In this document: in pieces, positions 59,471 to 64,000 of the stretch
Position numbering within the stretch: position 1 is the first letter of the stretch
How the letters are laid out: every line of letters begins with the position of its first letter
Source of the DNA: Cryptomeria japonica
Taxonomy: Eukaryota > Streptophyta > Pinopsida > Cupressales > Cupressaceae
DNA: 64,000 nt
NCBI RefSeq assembly: GCF_030272615.1
Contig: NC_081414.1
Span: 819,526,396-819,590,395, forward strand
Reading direction: 5' to 3'
Notes under the pieces: generated by a model
Seen by the model: the letters and a program-made list of their open reading frames with translations, nothing else
The model's database searches: none
What the model was told of the DNA's origin: nothing
Made by a program: the position numbers and the translations under genes

Positions 59471-59700
59471 CCTTCCACAAGCCATTTTCAAGAGAAGCGA
59501 AGAATCCAAATAGGTATATTCTGCCACATTGAGGACTCCAAAAAGCGACTCAACATCAAGCATATTGTGAGCATATCCACACACACAACAGGTTTGCTTT
59601 GGTTATAAGTTTTTCAATTCAAATTTACATACATAGTTTGCTCAATTAGAGTTAATGATAGGATTAAATTTTGGTTTTGTTTCCTTGTTTTACATTTGTT

Positions 59701-60660
59701 TTCTCATCCTACAAGTAAACAAAAATTCCCAACGAAAACTATCATAGCAACGGACAATTGAAAAAACTTTAAAATCAATTAAGACTCAATGTTTAAGAAG
59801 GCGGTTACTAAGTTAATAATATTCACATTCTCTTCATACCCTAACTTGAAGAAAGAAGCCCTGCTGCCATCCCATACCAGGTCCCATTACCTATAACCAT
59901 GAGGTGATTTTTTTTAAAAGACTATGTAAGTGCAAATTGGCAATTTTTTATTGTGAGTTGATTTCTACAAGCATACTTCATTCTTTGAGAATGACTTAAA
60001 TGATCTGCTTGTGACTAGAAAGGGAGACAAATTTCAGTTGTAATTACATGAATCATCCTAGGTGACTGCTAACACTAGCCTCTGAATTGCACTCGACTAC
60101 ACCAAAAACAATCCAAGTCTTCTTGTTTGCAAGTCTTGAAACTAACTTTGACAAACTTACAGAGCTGGGAAAATTTCAAACATGCTCAGAAAGAATTCGA
60201 AAACATGACAATATTTGCCAGTGACGTATGAATGAAAATCAAAAAAAATTGAACGCTTTGAATATTTTCTCTACTTGCAAGAGCTTTGATCTGACAGTAG
60301 TTGTGGGACCTGTTATCACAAAAGCTCGCACCCTTGCTGAGCTATCAACTCAGCAACCTTGTGAAACATAGAAACAACCCCTAAGTGTGGGACCTCGTGC
60401 AAGGGAGTTGAATCTATAGAGAAGGCTACCTTCCTTCTCAATCCAAGTGCAGGTGTTGAACCAACTCAACACTTCAAAACTAACTCCTAGGCCTATCCTA
60501 ACAAATCGCAGAGGTAAAGGAAAGAGAGAAATGCTTAAAACAAAAGGAGGTGATGCACTGAAATATCCCAGACCAATTTTTTCAATTTTTCAATTACAAA
60601 GAGTAATGCAACACACATCCGTTAGGGTTAGCACTTAAACCAAAACGATGCGGAAAACAA
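59701..60660. other. Spacer, possible leader of a minus-strand gypsy element
   Basis: No gene recognised. The LTR candidate to the right (61381-62439) on the minus strand would place its leader here. Confidence 0.35.
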
Positions 60661-60880
60661 CTCTAACCAAGAATGTACACCAGGATCCCGGGTTGGGCAA
60701 GGCATGAGCATATGGTCAAGAGGGTCTTAAAGCATTCTGAAAGTAACTCAAACCAAGAATGTGCCCAAGATGGACTAACATATGGTCAGAGGATCTTCGT
60801 GCATGCTGAAAGCAACTCTAACCAAGAATGTGCCCAAGATGGACTAACATATGGTCAAAGGATCTTTACAATTACAACTG
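60661..60880. repeat. Tandem repeat, three ~75-bp units
   Basis: Each unit contains AACTC-AACCAAGAATGT, a variable middle, then CATATGGTCA-AGG-TCTT and GCATTCTGAAAG or GCATGCTGAAAG. The second and third units are almost identical (GCCCAAGATGGACTAACA); the first is diverged. They sit in a 125-codon open frame (60673-61050) that repeats ESNSNQECAQDGLTYGQRIF twice; I recognise no domain and doubt it is coding. Confidence 0.75.
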
Positions 60881-61380
60881 CTGAAAGGAAAACTCGACAC
60901 CAAGCATGTGCTTTCAAACCCAAGGTGGGAATGGAGCTACCATATGGCGGACATGCTAAGAACTTAGAAATGGAATTAAACGTAAATAACAAGCCTGAAA
61001 TGAAAATGAGAAGAAATGTTGCCAATACTACTGTTCAGCTTACAATATGATAGTAAATGCTTGCCAAGATCATAGGATTAAGACTATACAATGTTGTAAC
61101 AATATAGAAGGCTCTCCCAAGCTTAACAAAAATGATAAGTCCAAGAAATTCTACTCAAGGATCAATCTTAATATTCTGATTTATGACAGACCAGCACGTG
61201 AAAAGCTTAATCAGCAACACATGGAATCACTAAAATACTCATTACTCTCTCAATACTAGTCCGAATGACCCAAAACCAAAAGCAATGGCTTCCTATGAAG
61301 GAGGCGACCCAACCAATACCAAGAAATCAGACATTAACCCAACAGATTATTTATCACGAACCCCAGGCAATTCCCAGCAG

Positions 61381-62439
61381 TGACGCCAGGCAAGAATGGC
61401 GATTCTTCTCCATAAAATTAAACACTTCATATTAGAATCTGCAAATTTGCACAAAGGAGCGCCCAGCCAAAACAAGAGGAAATATGCAATACCCAGAATG
61501 AATATGTTTTTATTTTGAAATATATGAGTGAAACTACAAATCTGCCCTGCTAACCGTGACTCCCGAAAATGAAATGAAATGCAAATAACTGAACTTCAAG
61601 CACAACTCAAGCTACAATGCAATCCCCACTACAAACTCTCACAACTACACTAAATCACCACTAGTTGCTATCTTTCAAGCAAGACGCAATGCCAAGGCTA
61701 GGAGGCATTCATTCCTTGAAGCAACCCCAATACCATTCCGGCAGAGTAACTTTACAATAGACATAAGGTGTCAAATGAAGGTTAGAGGCCTCCATTTATA
61801 AGCTTAACAAGGGATCTCTAGAGGCTTCTAGAAAGTGCACCCTAATTTCACATTTGAATTTTCCTCCAAGAGATGGCGCCACTTTTAAAAGCTTAATTAA
61901 CCTTTATTTTAATTCACTTCTCTTCATAAAGTTGGCACCCCTTTTCATAAGCAAGATTTTAGACCTTAGGAAATATTAAATCCCTTCCATGATGCGTCCA
62001 CCCTTGAAGACCACCTTTTAAAACAACTTGAAGTGATGAAGCTAGGCCAAGGGGTCATCTTTAAAATATAACATTAAAGCATAACATTATTTAAATGAAA
62101 TGAACTTATCTCTCCAAAAACATCCCAAGGCCAAAAGTGACGAAGCCAACTGAACCAACTGAAGAAGAGAACCAACTATGCCGAAATAATTAGGACCACT
62201 GCCAGAAATAGAATTTACTAAAAATAGTAAATTCCAAAAAGTGCTCGAAACACAAAGCCAAACATACCATTGCGAAGCCCTTTGAAAACCCAGAAAGAAT
62301 CCGCGATCCAAACTCTAATTCACGAGCAACAACAAACTCCAAAATTGAAAACCCTAATTTCACCCATTGAGTAGCCTACGAGTCTCCAAAATAGGCCATC
62401 GGTCAACTAAAACATTACGCCTGAGAAGGGGGCATTACA
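61381..62439 (-). mobile_element. Candidate gypsy-type LTR, minus strand
   Basis: On the minus strand it would run from TGTAATGCCCCCTTCTCAG (62439) to TTGCCTGGCGTCA (61381). A TATA-like TATAAATGGAGG lies at 61789-61800, about 640 bp from the start. It has no coding frame. The primer-binding site is not convincing and no second LTR is in the window, so the boundaries are tentative. Confidence 0.45.
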
Positions 62440-62610
62440 TGCACCATGAAGAGATCGTTTCTCTCCCTACCCGAAATGACACAAAGAAACAACTGAAACA
62501 CCCAAGAGATTCACAAACTTCAGTTGTATGAGTGACCCCAATGCATGTATGGAGGTTAGAATTCGCTGAATGTCAAGGGGGGAGAAGGTTTTCCGCAAGT
62601 CACACTCAAA

Positions 62611-63267
62611 TAAATTTATAGTGTTCCACGGGCGTAGGGGACAGGGGGACGCAGGGACGCGTTTCCGAGACGAGGGGACCAAGGGCCTAAATTTGGGGAC
62701 GGCGGCGAGGGGGTGGCAGGGTGGTGGTGCTCATATACTTATACATATACATATGGTACTTGAAAAACTAGTTTTGAAAAGATGTATAACAGTATAACAG
62801 TATAAGAATTAGATTTCAAATGAAACTATAGGAAATACCAAGATTACTTAGATTAGTAATACTAATTGCTAAATGCTAAATAAAATTTGACAAATGAAAT
62901 TGTCAAATTGGAGATTTCTCATTTCTATCATATGAATATCGAAAAAGGAAAACAAAAATACGAATATCTAATGCCATTACTTTGACGTCGCATGTTTTTT
63001 AAAAACTGCTTTTTTTGGTTTGCTTTGACATGGGAACACAGGAGACGCCCAGAGGTCTCCCAAGGAGACGCCCAGACATCTCCCAAGAGACGTCTCCACA
63101 TCTCCCTGGAAGACGCGGAGACGTCTCCGCGTCCCGACGGCGCTTGGGTGGCAGTGGCGGAACGGCGGGGGACGTCATGTCCTCGTCCCCCCATCCCCGA
63201 GACGTTTCTAACGGGGGACGCGCCCAAAAGGGGGGGGGACGCGTCCCCGTGGAACACTGTAAATTTA
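62611..63267. mobile_element. Non-autonomous hAT-type element (641 bp) with a perfect 8-bp target duplication
   Basis: Element 62619-63259 is flanked by TAAATTTA on both sides (62611-62618, 63260-63267). Terminal inverted repeats are TAGTGTTCCACGGG (left) and CAGTGTTCCACGGG (right, reverse complement). Both subterminal regions are GC-rich with GGGGACG/ACGTCTCC motifs (62636-62720 and 63035-63245), while the middle is AT-rich. No transposase frame; the open frames in its right arm result from GC-rich sequence. The 8-bp duplication and ends fit hAT. Confidence 0.88.
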
Positions 63268-64000
63268 ACACAGCATATATGAGAGAAGAACCACAAAACA
63301 TCCAACTATGATGAAGGTAAGAAACATACACAGCATGCATAAGTTGAAAGAAGGCAATAATGGTGATTTCAATTAATTATAAGGCCAATGGCCAACTTAC
63401 AGTTGCAAAATACAGAATAATACAAGAGAAGTGGGAGAGCATAGAATAGCTCAAGCCAGCAGGGAGAGAACACTTTACAATGAGGCTTAATAGCCTTTAT
63501 ATAGAAAAATGGTTACAAGAGTGATCATGACCCCTGCATATCAGTCTGGGAGTGCAGGGAAGTGCATGCACTTGACTTCTCTGCATGCAAGCAACCTAGC
63601 CATACCCTAAAAAGGCAACCCTGAGAAGGGTGGATTGACTGACCTTCCAAAGTCAGAGTATGCAAACATGACATAAGTCACCACAACAAGCATGGCCCCA
63701 TACCTCTCCTGATGGAAATCCTGCCAAAAACATTAAATGCACCCCTGTGGCTCCACAAAAGAAGGTGCATAAGTCACCAAAGTTGTAGGAGCCTTTAAAG
63801 CTTTGAGTGTTGATCACGCCATCCGGAAGTGTTGCCAGCCAGAAAGAAGTTTGGGGACTTCAGAAACTCGAGTTCCCGAAGTGGGGAAGACAAGGAAAGA
63901 ACTTTGGAACCTCGAGGTTCCGGGAAGGAGAAAGGAGAGCACCAAAGAACTTCAAAACCTTGGAGTTCCGGAATTCTGGGGAACTGAAAAAAGGGCTAAG
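63268..64000 (-). mobile_element. LTR-like DNA with TATA and a palindromic U3 array (cut by window end)
   Basis: A minus-strand CTATATAAAGG lies at 63494-63504. Upstream of it (63853-63975) come three related palindromic motifs: AACTCGAGTT at 63865-63874, GGAACCTCGAGGTTCC at 63906-63921 and a degenerate one at 63954-63970, each with GGGAAG or GGAATTC-like flanks. This matches the U3-hairpin plus TATA layout of two other LTR regions in the window. No gene is present; the element continues beyond 64000. Confidence 0.45.

Larger units (their letters stand above)
58908..59700 (+). repeat. Paralogue of the gypsy LTR segment at 37.9-38.3 kb
   Basis: From ATCCTAGCCATTCATCT (58908) through CTATAAATCCACCCTTC (59139), and again after the TRIM from CACAAGCCATTTTCAAGAG to AGTTTGCTCAATTAGAG, it aligns with 37895-38290 in the same orientation. 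The segment left of 58908 differs, so this is a partial LTR. It carries TRIM 2 at 59140-59470 where the other copy has an uninterrupted site. Confidence 0.8.

Noticed and set aside
63000-63340. Overlapping frames on both strands at 63.0-63.3 kb
   Set aside because: All four arise from the GC-rich right arm of a non-autonomous hAT; none continues beyond it.

Overview
This is repeat-dominated nuclear DNA of a seed plant. I see no prokaryotic operon, rRNA gene, genuine tRNA gene, CRISPR array or intact host gene. Very large AT-rich spacers, nested and decayed LTR retrotransposons with plant-type domains, an L1-like LINE with a plant-style RNase H tail and BED/DUF659 hAT transposons all fit a large plant genome. 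A gymnosperm, perhaps a conifer, is my inference, not something the sequence proves.

Layout. 1-6.5 kb: minus-strand Ty3/gypsy element (protease plus G-patch-like tail, gag, long leader with CAGACGCG minisatellites, LTR with AT-rich hairpins), apparently inserted in an older copia-type LTR (6.5-7.7 kb). 8.37-9.62 kb: minus-strand copia LTR with a tRNA-iMet primer site. 11.1-15.2 kb: plus-strand copia pol split by two related ~1.15 kb solo LTRs, each with 5-bp target duplications. 15.3-29.4 kb: three decayed copia copies (A, B, C) that share one internal deletion joining protease to integrase. Copy B is split by a ~6.75 kb minus-strand LINE (19.6-26.3 kb) that has a third, unrecognised ORF after its RNase H. 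29.4-37.5 kb: mostly non-coding, with three weak candidate exons. 37.5-49.4 kb: a decayed plus-strand gypsy element (LTR, gag knuckle, protease, RT, integrase C-terminus). It is interrupted by LTR-like DNA holding a ~175-bp satellite built on a 40-bp hairpin, and by a 326-bp TRIM. 51.3-57.7 kb: two hAT transposons head to head, one containing a 1.04 kb non-autonomous hAT. 58.9-59.7 kb: a paralogue of the 37.9-38.3 kb LTR segment that carries a second TRIM. 61.4-64 kb: further LTRs and a 641-bp non-autonomous hAT.

The most unusual system is the TRIM family, seen twice in opposite orientations. It is about 330 bp long, with 131-135 bp LTRs around a ~64-bp interior that is little more than a primer-binding site and a polypurine tract. 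Each LTR contains a tRNA-like cloverleaf with RNA polymerase III A- and B-box-like sequences. Both copies have perfect 5-bp target duplications. One has an empty-site paralogue inside this window; the other interrupts an integrase reading frame that closes when the element is removed. The architecture parallels Cassandra elements, which carry 5S rRNA sequence in their LTRs, but here the Pol III module looks tRNA-derived.

No protein-coding element here looks intact. Nearly every reading frame has stops, frameshifts or lost catalytic residues.
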